From: Nodosilinea foveolarum
GTDB lineage: Bacteria > Cyanobacteriota > Cyanobacteriia > Phormidesmidales > Phormidesmidaceae
DNA length: 44,502 bases
Reading direction: 5' to 3'
NCBI GenBank assembly: GCA_003242035.1
Contig: QBMC01000018.1
Location: forward strand, 1-44,502
Shown here: positions 9,991 through 18,152 of the stretch, one piece after another
Position numbering within the stretch: the stretch's first letter is position 1
Layout: each line of letters opens with the position of its first letter
The notes under the pieces: generated by a model
Told to the model about the DNA's origin: nothing
What the model saw: the letters and a program-made list of their open reading frames with translations, nothing else
Database searches by the model: none
Translations under genes and position numbers: made by a program

Positions 9991-10467
9991 ATGGTGGAGC
10001 CAGTGAGTTTGACGGGGGCGGCGTTGATGGCGATCGCGGCGAGTAAGTTTGTAGAAGTGGCGGCGGAAAAGGCTGCGACGGTGCTAGGTGAGGGGGCGAG
10101 CGCTGCGCTGCTGAAGCAGTCGGGTACACAGGTGGATGCAATGTGGCAGCGGGTGAAGCGGCATTTTGCCCCGAACCAGAGGGCGGCGGGGTTGCTGGCG
10201 CAGGTAGAAGCAGGCCCGCCGCAAAGTGTGCAATCGGCTGAGGCGTTTAATAAGCTGGCGGTGTATTTGGATGATGACCTAGCGGAGTCGCAGCATCGGG
10301 CGCTGGCGGATGAGCTGAGGCAGATGGCGCAGCAGATTGTGAATATTGCCGTAGATATGGAGCAGCAAACAACGACTATCAATGCGGTGGCTAAAGACCA
10401 AGCAAGGCAAATGGTGGTTGGCCGGGATGCAAATGGTACGACGAACTTTGGGGATGGACCACCATGA
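9991..10467 (+). CDS. Helical effector-type protein with C-terminal amyloid-signalling-like motif, partner of the NLR gene
   Basis: This is a protein of about 158 residues. The N-terminal 110 residues are Ala-rich and predicted all-helical (begins MVEPVSLTGAALMAIAASKF), resembling small N-terminal domains found with cyanobacterial NLR-like proteins and the 'Bell' domains of bacterial amyloid-signalling pairs. The last 25 residues carry the motif AKDxARQMxVGRDxNGxxNFGD (residues 134-155). This motif recurs near the N-terminus of the next protein. The stop codon overlaps the next start as ATGA, so the two are translationally coupled. By analogy the motif would let an activated NLR template aggregation of this protein and trigger toxicity. 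GTG codons at 9985 and 9988 are alternative starts. G-rich codon use differs from the flanking genes. Confidence 0.7.
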   Translation: MVEPVSLTGAALMAIAASKFVEVAAEKAATVLGEGASAALLKQSGTQVDAMWQRVKRHFAPNQRAAGLLAQVEAGPPQSVQSAEAFNKLAVYLDDDLAESQHRALADELRQMAQQIVNIAVDMEQQTTTINAVAKDQARQMVVGRDANGTTNFGDGPP

Positions 10468-10574
10468 GCGAGGGAAATGGCCCATTGCCAGGGCAGGTGA
10501 GTGGTATTGCCAAAGACCATGCAAGGCAGATGCTGGTTGGCCGGGATGTGAATGGCCCCGTTAATTTTGGCGAC
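10390..10574. repeat. Duplicated 66-bp motif-coding segment (10390-10455 and 10509-10574)
   Basis: The two copies lie 119 bp apart, in the 3' end of the effector-type gene and the 5' end of the NLR gene. By eye 51 of 66 bases and 17 of 22 encoded residues agree. Many differences fall at third codon positions, while the core GRDxNG...NFGD is kept. This pattern suggests selection on the peptide and not a recent DNA duplication. Confidence 0.85.
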
Positions 10575-11000
10575 TCTATTGAAGCGCAGCGGCAGATCTT
10601 GGTTTCGGATATTAACCCGAACTTACCGCCGCGCAAGTTGGCGCTATGGGTGGATCGCGCTCAGGTGCAGGCTGAGCTGCTGAAGCAAATAGATGAACAA
10701 ACTAAGCTGATAGAAGTGGTGGCGTTGGGAGGGTTTGGCAAGTCTGCTTTGGCGGTGTGGGCAACTGAACCGCAGCAGGCTAAAGGAACCCTAACCGTGC
10801 CAGTGAACTTTGCAAAGGTGCCTTCTTTTAATTCATTTGGTCGGTGGGTGTTGCAAGAGCTGGGCTTTTTGATGAAAGAGGACGTTCCTGATGATGAGCT
10901 AATCGAGCAGTTGATGTATCGGCTGAAGAAGAAGCGATGCCTAGTTGTGATGGATCAGCTAGAAGCAATTGCTGAGGCAGAAGAACAGAGGAACGTTTGA
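10464..11000 (+). CDS. NLR-like protein, N-terminal part: amyloid-like motif plus NB-ARC P-loop (frame broken at the 3' end)
   Basis: This part reads 178 residues. Residues 16-37 repeat the motif of the preceding protein (AKDHARQM, then VGRDVNGPVNFGD). An NB-ARC-type STAND NTPase follows with Walker A GGFGKSALAVWA near residue 90 and Walker B KRCLVVMDQLEAI near 160. The frame then hits TGA at 10998-11000. The rest of the NB-ARC domain continues one base out of phase in the next open frame. Skipping one base gives a single protein of about 769 residues (10464-12774). The ATG overlaps the stop of the effector gene (ATGA), implying coupled translation. As a STAND ATPase it would be a signal-sensing switch. 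Confidence 0.75.
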   Translation: MSEGNGPLPGQVSGIAKDHARQMLVGRDVNGPVNFGDSIEAQRQILVSDINPNLPPRKLALWVDRAQVQAELLKQIDEQTKLIEVVALGGFGKSALAVWATEPQQAKGTLTVPVNFAKVPSFNSFGRWVLQELGFLMKEDVPDDELIEQLMYRLKKKRCLVVMDQLEAIAEAEEQRNV

Positions 11001-12774
11001 AACGTTTTTAGACTATTGGCAGCGTAATGGACAAAACAGTACGGTGCTAGTGACAACGCGGCAGCGCTTTTTGCCACAGGCAGATCTTTGTTTGCAGCTA
11101 CCGGGCTTTACACCGGATGAAGGGGCGACTTTTTTGCAAAAGAAAGCCGTTAGCACAGCGCTCTTAGATGGATTGCCCAGGCTATCGGCAATCTGCAACG
11201 GGCATCCTTTGCTGCTGAATTTGTCTGCGGCGTGGCTGGAGAAAACAAGAGAAAATACGCTTGATGAAGACGGGTTAGATTTCTTTAAAAAGCTGTTTAA
11301 GGATGATTTAGATAATCCAGAAGCTCAAGTTGAAGAGATTTTTGAGCGGTTGCTAGGCAAGCTATCAGAAACTTTGCGGTTAGTATTGCTAGAGACTTCG
11401 GTGTATCGGATATCTATTAGCCTGGAGATGGCACAGGCGATGCAGCCAGAGGTAACCGCCGCAGGACTCGATAGCCTCGAAACACAGGGCTTTTTGTTGG
11501 GGCAGGGCGGTCAGTGGCGGCTGCATCCTTTGATGGGTGAGCTGGTGAGTGACAGGCGGACTGATGGGCTAGAAGCCGATGCCCAGGGTAAAGCGATTGA
11601 ATATTTTCAGCTTCAGCTTCAGCAGGAGACTCCAAGCATTCAAGACTATCTCGAATGCTTTCACCATTACTGCGAGCGTCACGACTATGAGGCTGCATTC
11701 GACACTGTCAATCTTTGTTATTCTTGGCTGAATCTTAGCGGTAACTATCGTACTTTAGCTGCCATATACGAACGTCTTGCGGCAGAATCTGCCATTAGCC
11801 AGAGCAGTCAGGGAAAGTATGGAGAAACGCTGAATCGTCTGGGCATTACATACGATTCACAGGACGACTATGCCAAATCCATTGACTTCCACCAGCAGTC
11901 GCTTGAGATTCAACGCGAGATTGATGATCGCAATGGCATTGCAAACTCTCTCAACGGTCTGGGCAGTGCGTACTTTTCACAGGGTGACTATGTCAAAGCC
12001 AGCGACTTCTACCAGCAGTCGCTGGCGATTCAACGCGAGATTGGCGATCGCCACGGCATTGCATCCTCTCTCAACGGTCTAGGCAATGCGTACTCTTCAC
12101 AGGGCGACTATGCCAAAGCCATCGACTTCTACCAGCAGTCGCTAAAGATTCAACGTGAGATTGGTGATCGCCACGGCATTGCATCCTCTCTCGGCAATCT
12201 GGGCAGTGCGTACTATTCACAGGGCGACTATGCCAAAGCCATTAACTTCTATCAGCAGTCGCTAAAGATTCAACGCGAGATTGGCGATCGCAAAGGCATT
12301 GCATCCTCTCTCGGCAATCTGGGCAGTGCTTACTATTCACAGGGCGACTATGCTAAAGCCATCGACTTTCAGCAACAGTCACTTGAGATTACACGCGAGA
12401 TTGGCGATCACAAGGGCACCGCCAGCAGCCTATTCAATCTGGGAAGTGCATACGCCAAAATAGACAAACACTGGAAAGCCCGCGACAGCTACGAGCAAGC
12501 AAAAGACATCTTCACAGAGATAAAGCTGGCTCATAGGGTAGAAAAATGCGACAAAGCCATCCAAGAACGCAATAAAATCATTTCCCTAACGCCAAAAAAA
12601 GCACCCCCGCTCCCCGCCAAAAGCACCGAACCCGACTGGCTAACCAAATCCATGCCAGTCGCCCCCAACGGTTCCACTCCTCACCCACTCACCAGCAAAC
12701 GTCCACTCCCCAAGTGGCTTCCCTATCTTGCGATCGCCGTCGCCATCCTGATCCTCATCCTGCTACTGCAATAA
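10969..12774 (+). CDS. NLR-like protein, C-terminal part: rest of NB-ARC, winged helix, TPR array and membrane anchor
   Basis: This frame continues the NB-ARC protein one base out of phase with 10464-11000; its nominal TTG start is unlikely to be real. It contains the sensor segment STVLVTTRQRF, a GLPL-like motif (NGHPLLLNLSAAWL), a winged-helix region and an MHD-like LHPLMGELV near residue 185. About six TPR units of 40 residues follow (residues about 270-520). A proline-rich linker leads to an extreme C-terminal hydrophobic stretch (WLPYLAIAVAILILILLLQ) that looks like a tail anchor. The TPRs are the probable ligand-sensing surface. The membrane anchor is unusual for this class and would place the switch at a membrane. 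Confidence 0.78.
   Translation: MLRQKNRGTFETFLDYWQRNGQNSTVLVTTRQRFLPQADLCLQLPGFTPDEGATFLQKKAVSTALLDGLPRLSAICNGHPLLLNLSAAWLEKTRENTLDEDGLDFFKKLFKDDLDNPEAQVEEIFERLLGKLSETLRLVLLETSVYRISISLEMAQAMQPEVTAAGLDSLETQGFLLGQGGQWRLHPLMGELVSDRRTDGLEADAQGKAIEYFQLQLQQETPSIQDYLECFHHYCERHDYEAAFDTVNLCYSWLNLSGNYRTLAAIYERLAAESAISQSSQGKYGETLNRLGITYDSQDDYAKSIDFHQQSLEIQREIDDRNGIANSLNGLGSAYFSQGDYVKASDFYQQSLAIQREIGDRHGIASSLNGLGNAYSSQGDYAKAIDFYQQSLKIQREIGDRHGIASSLGNLGSAYYSQGDYAKAINFYQQSLKIQREIGDRKGIASSLGNLGSAYYSQGDYAKAIDFQQQSLEITREIGDHKGTASSLFNLGSAYAKIDKHWKARDSYEQAKDIFTEIKLAHRVEKCDKAIQERNKIISLTPKKAPPLPAKSTEPDWLTKSMPVAPNGSTPHPLTSKRPLPKWLPYLAIAVAILILILLLQ
10983..11003 (+). other. Frame break in the NLR gene (+1), with a possible recoding-like context
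   Basis: Protein homology changes frame by +1 between the Walker B region and the segment TFETFLDYWQRNG. One extra base here would explain it. The local sequence AGAGGA, AC, GTT, TGA places a Shine-Dalgarno-like hexamer just before a codon followed by a TGA stop, as in the prfB +1 frameshift. A slip of one base at GTT-T gives exactly the downstream frame (GAA ACG TTT TTA). A plain indel or sequencing error is simpler. Confidence 0.6.
11821..12480 (+). repeat. Tandem 120-bp repeats encoding the TPR array
   Basis: Blocks of exactly 120 bp begin at 11821, 11941, 12061, 12181 and 12301, with a diverged partial copy after 12421. The copies from 12061 to 12420 are nearly identical over long runs at the nucleotide level. 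Each encodes a 40-residue tetratricopeptide unit of the type GDYAKAIDFYQQSLKIQREIGDR. The near-identity suggests recent expansion or gene conversion, so copy number may vary between strains. Confidence 0.9.
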
Positions 12775-13270
12775 AAAACTGCTTCCACAAACTGCTGATC
12801 CCAATTCAACCGTCTAGCCAGCAGAAGTAACCTATTCCCGTACTAAAATAACGTGAGTTCGGGTTAAGCAGGTTAGTACAATGCTTTGAGCTTCTCTCAA
12901 CTCACCGCATTTTCGTTCCCCTGCTAGTATTCTTTGTTCCACTAAAGTAAAAATACACTCTCCGATTTGCTTTCACTTCGAGTAAAAAGAAAATTTGCAG
13001 GCAATTTGTTGAGACCAAGAACAAAAAAACCGTAGTGCCAAAAATCACCCCGAAGACACTGTCTCTGTCAGCGAACAAATATCGCCTAGTGCGGGTCTAG
13101 GCTGCGTTTCTATCCATCTGTCCCTAAGTTGATCTTAAACGCCATCATTTTCTGAAGCCAATCTGTTGAGTTCATACTGAAAAAATAGCCAACAAAAAGC
13201 ACTCTGAGTAACCTCAAAGTGCTTTTCAGTTAAATGCCCTAAACATTAAAGACCAGGCATATATCGGTCT
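12775..13270. other. 496-bp gap between the NLR gene and gnd
   Basis: No open frame of note is present. The stretch is AT-rich. A small hairpin GCCTAG/CTAGGC sits at 13084-13102, and a strong one near the end of gnd is listed separately. The segment near 12853-12873 (GTGAGTTCGGGTTAAG) looks like the sort of sequence seen at transposon ends, but no partner end was found. Confidence 0.5.
13195..13226 (-). terminator. Terminator of gnd (possibly bidirectional)
   Basis: AAAAGCACTCTGAG (13195-13208) pairs with CTCAAAGTGCTTTT (13213-13226) with one mismatch around the loop TAAC. On the minus strand the stem is followed by TTTTTG, fitting termination of gnd. The other side also ends in four T, so it could act both ways and close the NLR transcript. 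Confidence 0.82.
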
Positions 13271-14680
13271 CTACTCAGCCCACTCGGTATGGAAAATACC
13301 TTCCTTATCCAGTCGCTGGTACGTATGCGCCCCAAAGTAATCGCGCTGAGCCTGAGTGAGGTTCTGCGGCAGATTCTCTCGGCGATAGCTGTCGAAGTAG
13401 TCTAGCGACGCGCTAAAGGCAGGCACCGGAATACCATTTTTAGCAGCCGTCGCAATCACGTCACGCCAAGCATCCTGACGGTCGAGAATGCTTTGCTTAA
13501 ACTCAGGCGCTAAAAGCAAGTTAGGTAACTTCGCATTGTCATCGTAAGCTTGCTTAATTTTGTTCAAAAAGGCCGCGCGAATAATACAGCCCCCTTTCCA
13601 AATACGAGCCGTTTCGCCCAAGTCCAAGTCGTAGCCGTTGAGTGCAGAAGCCTTGCTCAGCAAGTCCATACCCTGAGCATACGAGCAGATTTTGGAGCAG
13701 TAGAGCGCATCGCGGATTTTGTCGATAAAGGCTTTTTTGTCGCCGTTAAAAGTCGCCGTAGGCCCCGTGAGATCTTTAGCGGCAATCATCCTCTCTGCTT
13801 TAATAGAAGACATGATACGAGCATTGACCGCAGCGGTAATCGTTGGAATGCTAACGCCCAACTCTAGTGCGCTCATTACCGTCCAGCGTCCGGTGCCTTT
13901 CTGTCCCGCCTTATCGACAATCATCTCTACCAGCGCTTTGCCGGTCTCCTCGTCCATCTTCTTAAAGATATCAGCGGTAATTTCAATCAGGAAAGAGTCC
14001 AGCTCTTCAGTCTTATTCCACTCAGTGAAAATCTCGTGCAGGGCTTCATGCTCCAGCCCCAGCGTGTTCTTTAGCAGATCGTACGCCTCTGCAATTAGCT
14101 GCATATCGCCATACTCAATGCCGTTGTGCACCATTTTAACGAAGTGACCCGAGCCGCCTTTGCCGATATAGGTAACGCAAGGGCCGTCATCTACTTGGGC
14201 CGCAATTTTAGTCATAATCGGCTCAATCGCGTCGTAAGCCGCTTTACTGCCACCTGGCATCAGGCTAGGGCCGTTCAGTGCGCCCTCTTCGCCGCCACTC
14301 ACGCCCATGCCAATGAAGTTAAAGCCTGCGCCCTCCAGATCCTTCACGCGGCGCTCAGTATCCTCATACAGAGAATTTCCGCCGTCGATAATCATATCGT
14401 CTGGATCGAGCAAAGGCTTGAGAGCGTCGATCACCATGTCTACGGGCTGACCCGCCTGCACCATTAGCAAAATTCGCCGAGGCCGCTCTAGCGCACCTAC
14501 AAACTCTTCTAGGGAAAAAGTGGGGACGACGTTTTTGCCGCCAGCCCGATTCTTCATGAAGGCGTCAGTTTTTGAGCGGGAGCGGTTATAGACCGCAATT
14601 GGAAAACCGTTGCGCTCAATATTCAGCGCGATGTTTTCGCCCATCACTGCCAAACCAATTACGCCAAAACTCTGTGCCAT
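13271..14680 (-). CDS. gnd: 6-phosphogluconate dehydrogenase, decarboxylating
   Basis: This enzyme oxidises 6-phosphogluconate to ribulose 5-phosphate and CO2 with reduction of NADP+ in the oxidative pentose phosphate pathway, the main route of sugar breakdown in the dark in cyanobacteria. It has 469 residues, the normal length. The Rossmann motif [12 protein letters not shown] is at residues 9-20. The catalytic segment [20 protein letters not shown] lies near 125, and [17 protein letters not shown] follows near 178. The C-terminal domain ends with the typical [17 protein letters not shown] lies upstream of the ATG. It stands alone between a terminator and a 275-bp upstream gap. Confidence 0.97.
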   Translation of the reverse strand: MAQSFGVIGLAVMGENIALNIERNGFPIAVYNRSRSKTDAFMKNRAGGKNVVPTFSLEEFVGALERPRRILLMVQAGQPVDMVIDALKPLLDPDDMIIDGGNSLYEDTERRVKDLEGAGFNFIGMGVSGGEEGALNGPSLMPGGSKAAYDAIEPIMTKIAAQVDDGPCVTYIGKGGSGHFVKMVHNGIEYGDMQLIAEAYDLLKNTLGLEHEALHEIFTEWNKTEELDSFLIEITADIFKKMDEETGKALVEMIVDKAGQKGTGRWTVMSALELGVSIPTITAAVNARIMSSIKAERMIAAKDLTGPTATFNGDKKAFIDKIRDALYCSKICSYAQGMDLLSKASALNGYDLDLGETARIWKGGCIIRAAFLNKIKQAYDDNAKLPNLLLAPEFKQSILDRQDAWRDVIATAAKNGIPVPAFSASLDYFDSYRRENLPQNLTQAQRDYFGAHTYQRLDKEGIFHTEWAE

Positions 14681-14955
14681 AGATATTTTTCCTCACTTGT
14701 AATTATGTATAGCTGCTTATGCGCGCGGCTATCTGTATTCGAGCTGACAGTTCAATATAGGACCGAACAAGAAATACTGATACGACTTTAAACAAAGCTG
14801 CTGGTTTTTCCCATCTATTTCTTCGCCATCAAAGGAAAAACCTTTTTTAAGCAAGGAGATATCTATCTATTAACCTAGAGCTGGCGCGTTTTTCCGTCCA
14901 ACTATTTAGCGAAACTAAAGATTAGTAGAATTCAATTTTGGGAAGGTTCAACATC
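14681..14955. other. Upstream region of gnd
   Basis: This 275-bp AT-rich gap separates two minus-strand genes. It presumably carries the gnd promoter. A weak A/T-rich hairpin (AAAGG/CCTTT, 14831-14845) is seen. No convincing promoter boxes or small genes were found. Confidence 0.4.
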
Positions 14956-16782
14956 TTAATTTAGACGGGGATAGATGGCTTGGTTTGGAAAGATCTTTTG
15001 AAGGGCTTCTTGACGCTCTAGGGGAGTGCCCTCGTCACTCATATTCCATAGCGTTTCGTAGAAGAAAAAGGAAACGCCTGCGTAATTGCGATCGCGCACA
15101 GCCTCCACCTGCTCCGCAATCTGCGCCATCGGCACCGACCGCCCACGCAGCCCGCTCAAAATCCCAACGCTAGTAGGCACATGGGTTCTAGCAAAATCAG
15201 CCGCATCTTGACCCATCTCCCACACAAACCGGCCCAGATCATTACGATAGAGCTGAATAATCAGTTCTTCCACATAGCCGCGCTTGAGCCAGGTGTCCCA
15301 ATCTTGCAGGTAGAACTCGTAGGCAAACACATGTGGGTTTGGCGAAACCGACATAATTGACTGAGGACGATTTGTCTTTAGCGTTGTGAACACCCGACCC
15401 ATCACGTCAGTAATCTTGTCAGCTCTCCAGCGAGTCCACTCGGCATCTTGAGGATCAGTCGGCGGCGCTTTACCGTCATGCTCCTGCTTATATAAATTCA
15501 CGGTGTAATCGTCGTAGCCATAGGCAACCGGCAGACCCATATGGTCGTCTACTTGGAAGCCATCAATGTCGTAATTAGTCGAGATTTCAGACACCAGGGC
15601 CAAAATGAAAGACTGAACTTCGGGATGGAAAGGATTTAGCCAAACGCGATCGTGGTCGCCCTCTGCGGTGATGAGACTGCCATCCTGCTTTTGTGTCAGC
15701 CAATCGGGATGGCGCATCGCCAGCGCAGAATCTGCCGGTGCCATAAAGCCAAACTCGAACCAAGGAATCACCTTTAGGTCGCGCTTGTGAGCAATTTCGA
15801 TCAGCTCCAGCAGCATGTCTCGGTTACCCTGAGCCGCTTCTAGTGCCGTTTGCCGCCCGGTTTCTGCTAGGTCTGGGTAAAGCCCCTGCCGGTAGCCCGT
15901 GACCCGCTCAGCCACTTCACTCGGAAACAGCGTGTAGCCCCAATTCCAAACCGTCGGATAAACCGTATTAAAGTTTAAATCTGCCAGCTTGTTCAGCGCT
16001 GGCTCTAGCTTGGCTCTAGAAAACAGAACGTCGCTGTCGATGTTCGTCATCCACACGCCCCGCAGCTCGCGGCTAGGGGCTGTTGCTACTGGCGGCGGAT
16101 CGTAAAGCACAATCCGAGCAGCATCGATGGTTTCTCTGGTGTTTTGGTCTAAATTGGAGCGGCAAAGGAAAGCCGCGCCGTCGGCCAGGGTTGCATTGCG
16201 TCTGGGTCGAAGCTGAGGCAATTCGCCCGCCGTTACGCCTTCTTGATCCACAATGTAGCCAGCGGCTAGTGCTGCCGCTACGCCTTCACGGGTATTGCGA
16301 GGAATTAGAAGGGCGTCGCGAAAGGTAGAGTACAGCGCATTGACAGCATCTGCTTGGTAAGGCGTAGCAGAGCCTGAGATCAGGGCGGATAGGGCCTGCG
16401 ATCGCGTAATCGGCCGCTTCAAACCAGCATCCTCACCAATAGCTGCCATCAGCAACGCTTCCGACTCATTCTCGGCCTGGTCAAAAGTCAGGCCCAGGTA
16501 TTCACTATTCGCCGCAAAAGCACCGGGAAAAGCCTTGAGCACCGCGCTAGAAAACTCCGCCTGAGTCAGCGTACTGTTGGGATAGCGGCTATTGACAAAG
16601 CGCTGCTCGAACACGCCTTGAGCCACCAAAGCCTGAGTGCAAGGTTCGGCCCAATGTCCGTTGAAGCCGGTAGTGATAGCTTCAGCTCGATTGAAACTGA
16701 CGGGGCCAAGGAAACTGAAGAGTCCTGAGCAAAAAATACCAATGAGAAATGCGATGCCCAGTTGCCTTTGCCTGCGCGCCAT
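14956..16782 (-). CDS. GHL10/DUF187-type family 10 glycosyl hydrolase-like protein with N-terminal SLH-like region
   Basis: This is an exported protein of 608 residues. Residues 1-35 contain a basic start and hydrophobic segment (signal peptide or anchor). Residues about 40-215 look like degenerate S-layer-homology repeats (GHWAEPCTQALVAQGVF). From about residue 240 the barrel domain begins with the family hallmark RELRGVWMTNIDSDVLF. It continues with VIPWFEFGFM, HPDWLTQKQDGS, VWLNPFHPEVQ and DIDGFQVDDHMGLP, the last bearing likely catalytic acids. Such proteins are common at cyanobacterial cell surfaces and are presumed to act on wall or envelope glycans; the substrate is not established by the sequence. 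Confidence 0.88.
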   Translation of the reverse strand: MARRQRQLGIAFLIGIFCSGLFSFLGPVSFNRAEAITTGFNGHWAEPCTQALVAQGVFEQRFVNSRYPNSTLTQAEFSSAVLKAFPGAFAANSEYLGLTFDQAENESEALLMAAIGEDAGLKRPITRSQALSALISGSATPYQADAVNALYSTFRDALLIPRNTREGVAAALAAGYIVDQEGVTAGELPQLRPRRNATLADGAAFLCRSNLDQNTRETIDAARIVLYDPPPVATAPSRELRGVWMTNIDSDVLFSRAKLEPALNKLADLNFNTVYPTVWNWGYTLFPSEVAERVTGYRQGLYPDLAETGRQTALEAAQGNRDMLLELIEIAHKRDLKVIPWFEFGFMAPADSALAMRHPDWLTQKQDGSLITAEGDHDRVWLNPFHPEVQSFILALVSEISTNYDIDGFQVDDHMGLPVAYGYDDYTVNLYKQEHDGKAPPTDPQDAEWTRWRADKITDVMGRVFTTLKTNRPQSIMSVSPNPHVFAYEFYLQDWDTWLKRGYVEELIIQLYRNDLGRFVWEMGQDAADFARTHVPTSVGILSGLRGRSVPMAQIAEQVEAVRDRNYAGVSFFFYETLWNMSDEGTPLERQEALQKIFPNQAIYPRLN

Positions 16783-16813
16783 TGCGATTGAGTCCTTTAC
16801 TTAAATGTGACGA

Positions 16814-17179
16814 TTAGCCACCGCTGATTTTAGCCTTATAGCCTTTATTTATCAGCAAAGAGACCAGCTTAGTAGCGTGCTCTCCCTGAATTTCGATGGT
16901 GTTATCTTTGACCGTACCACCCGAGCCACACTGACTCTTCAACTTCTTGGCCAGTGCCTCAATTGTCTCAAGTTTGTGGGCAAAGCCGGTAATCACAGTG
17001 ACGCTCTTGCCCTTACGACCCTTGCGAGAAATCTGTACCCGTAGGTCTTGCTGCGCGGGTGGCAAATCTGGAACGGCGCGTTCTGTCGCAGCGGCATGAG
17101 TGCCGAATTCAGAATAGGCCACCCGATCAGTTGCCGGATTAGCGGACGCGCTTCCAGCGTTCTTTTTGCGTTGAGCCAT
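16814..17179 (-). CDS. SUI1/eIF1-family translation factor (YciH-like)
   Basis: This is a basic protein of about 121 residues. Its C-terminal 75 residues form a SUI1 domain: RVQISRKGRKGKSVTVITGF, then KLKSQCGSGGTVKDNTIEIQGEH in parts, ending in LINKGYKAKISGG. Bacterial members resemble eIF1 and are thought to bind the small ribosomal subunit and affect start-site fidelity. The N-terminal 45 residues are low in complexity. The start MAQRKKN at 17179 fits family lengths best. In-frame ATGs at 17206 and further upstream would add 9 or more residues. It is divergent from the rhomboid gene. Confidence 0.85.
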   Translation of the reverse strand: MAQRKKNAGSASANPATDRVAYSEFGTHAAATERAVPDLPPAQQDLRVQISRKGRKGKSVTVITGFAHKLETIEALAKKLKSQCGSGGTVKDNTIEIQGEHATKLVSLLINKGYKAKISGG

Positions 17180-17398
17180 TAGTTTGAGCAAATCCCTGGA
17201 CTTCATATCTACTATCTTACCGAATTCCTGCTGCCGAATTTTTAGAGGCATCGAGAGACAGCCCCATGAGGATTCCTCTCAAAAGAGAGACTGTTTAGGC
17301 AAAGGCTTCTAGTAAGTTACATAAAGCTGATGACTTGCCTATTCACTCAGCCACTCAACTGCTCCGTCAACTGACTCACTGATCAAGAGGAAATAACC

Positions 17399-18136
17399 GT
17401 GGTTCCTATCCGGGACGATAATCCAATTTCAACGACGCCCTACGTCACCTATGGGCTAATTGCTTTAAACGTGCTGGTATTTCTTTACGAAGCCACGCTC
17501 AGCGGACCGAGCCGAGAACTTTTATTCAATACGTTTGCGGTCGTGCCTAGCGAGCTTACCTATAGCTTCCATACCGGCGTAGGCTTTCCGCACATCTCAG
17601 AATGGGGGACGCTCATCAGCGCCGAATTCTTACATGCAGGGTTTTTTCACGTTGGCGGCAACATGCTCTATCTCGCTATCTTTGGCAACAACGTAGAAGA
17701 TCAGCTAGGCCACCTCAAGTTTTTTGTGTTTTACATTATGTGCGGCGTATTGGCTTCGCTGTGTCAGTGGTATGTGGCCCCTGAGTCCACGATTCCTTCT
17801 TTGGGGGCGAGTGGCGCGATCGCGGGCGTCATGGGCGCATACATTTTTCGCTTTCCCAACGTCCGCGTCCTCACGTTTATCCCGATCTTTTTTACCGCCT
17901 TTAGAATCCCGGCCATACTATTTCTAGGCTTTTGGTTTGTCCAACAGGCATTCTACGGCGTTAGCAGCTTAGGCACCGCTGCCGACGTGGGGATGAACGG
18001 CGGCGTTGCGTACTGGGCACATGCAGGCGGATTTATCTTTGGCGCAATTCTCGGCTATCTGCTGGGCCTGTTCGACAAAGAGCAGGGATACGATGCTGCT
18101 ACGGTGGAAGGCTCGCTAGAAGACACGCTTGATTAG
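17399..18136 (+). CDS. Rhomboid-family intramembrane serine protease
   Basis: This is a 245-residue polytopic membrane protein with about six to seven hydrophobic spans. The catalytic dyad is visible: Ser138 in GASGAIAGVMG and His208 in YWAHAGGFIFGAILG. The conserved HVGGNMLYLAIFGNNVEDQLG segment between the first two spans contains the oxyanion-type HxxxN pattern. It cleaves substrates within the membrane; the natural substrate is unknown. The start is GTG with AGAGGA about eight bases upstream, and the N-terminus VPIRDDNP is typical of bacterial rhomboids. Confidence 0.93.
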   Translation: MVPIRDDNPISTTPYVTYGLIALNVLVFLYEATLSGPSRELLFNTFAVVPSELTYSFHTGVGFPHISEWGTLISAEFLHAGFFHVGGNMLYLAIFGNNVEDQLGHLKFFVFYIMCGVLASLCQWYVAPESTIPSLGASGAIAGVMGAYIFRFPNVRVLTFIPIFFTAFRIPAILFLGFWFVQQAFYGVSSLGTAADVGMNGGVAYWAHAGGFIFGAILGYLLGLFDKEQGYDAATVEGSLEDTLD

Positions 18137-18152
18137 GGTGAGTTGTTTAGCG

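Noticed and set aside
11821-12480. CRISPR or satellite DNA
   Set aside because: The 120-bp period equals one 40-residue TPR unit in frame; it is protein-coding repetition.
12850-12880. Insertion-sequence end or remnant (GTGAGTTCGGGTTAAG)
   Set aside because: No matching inverted end, target duplication or transposase fragment was found in the gap.
14831-14845. Terminator-like A/T hairpin upstream of gnd
   Set aside because: The stem is only five A/G-C/T pairs, and no T-run follows on the strand of the neighbouring minus-strand genes.
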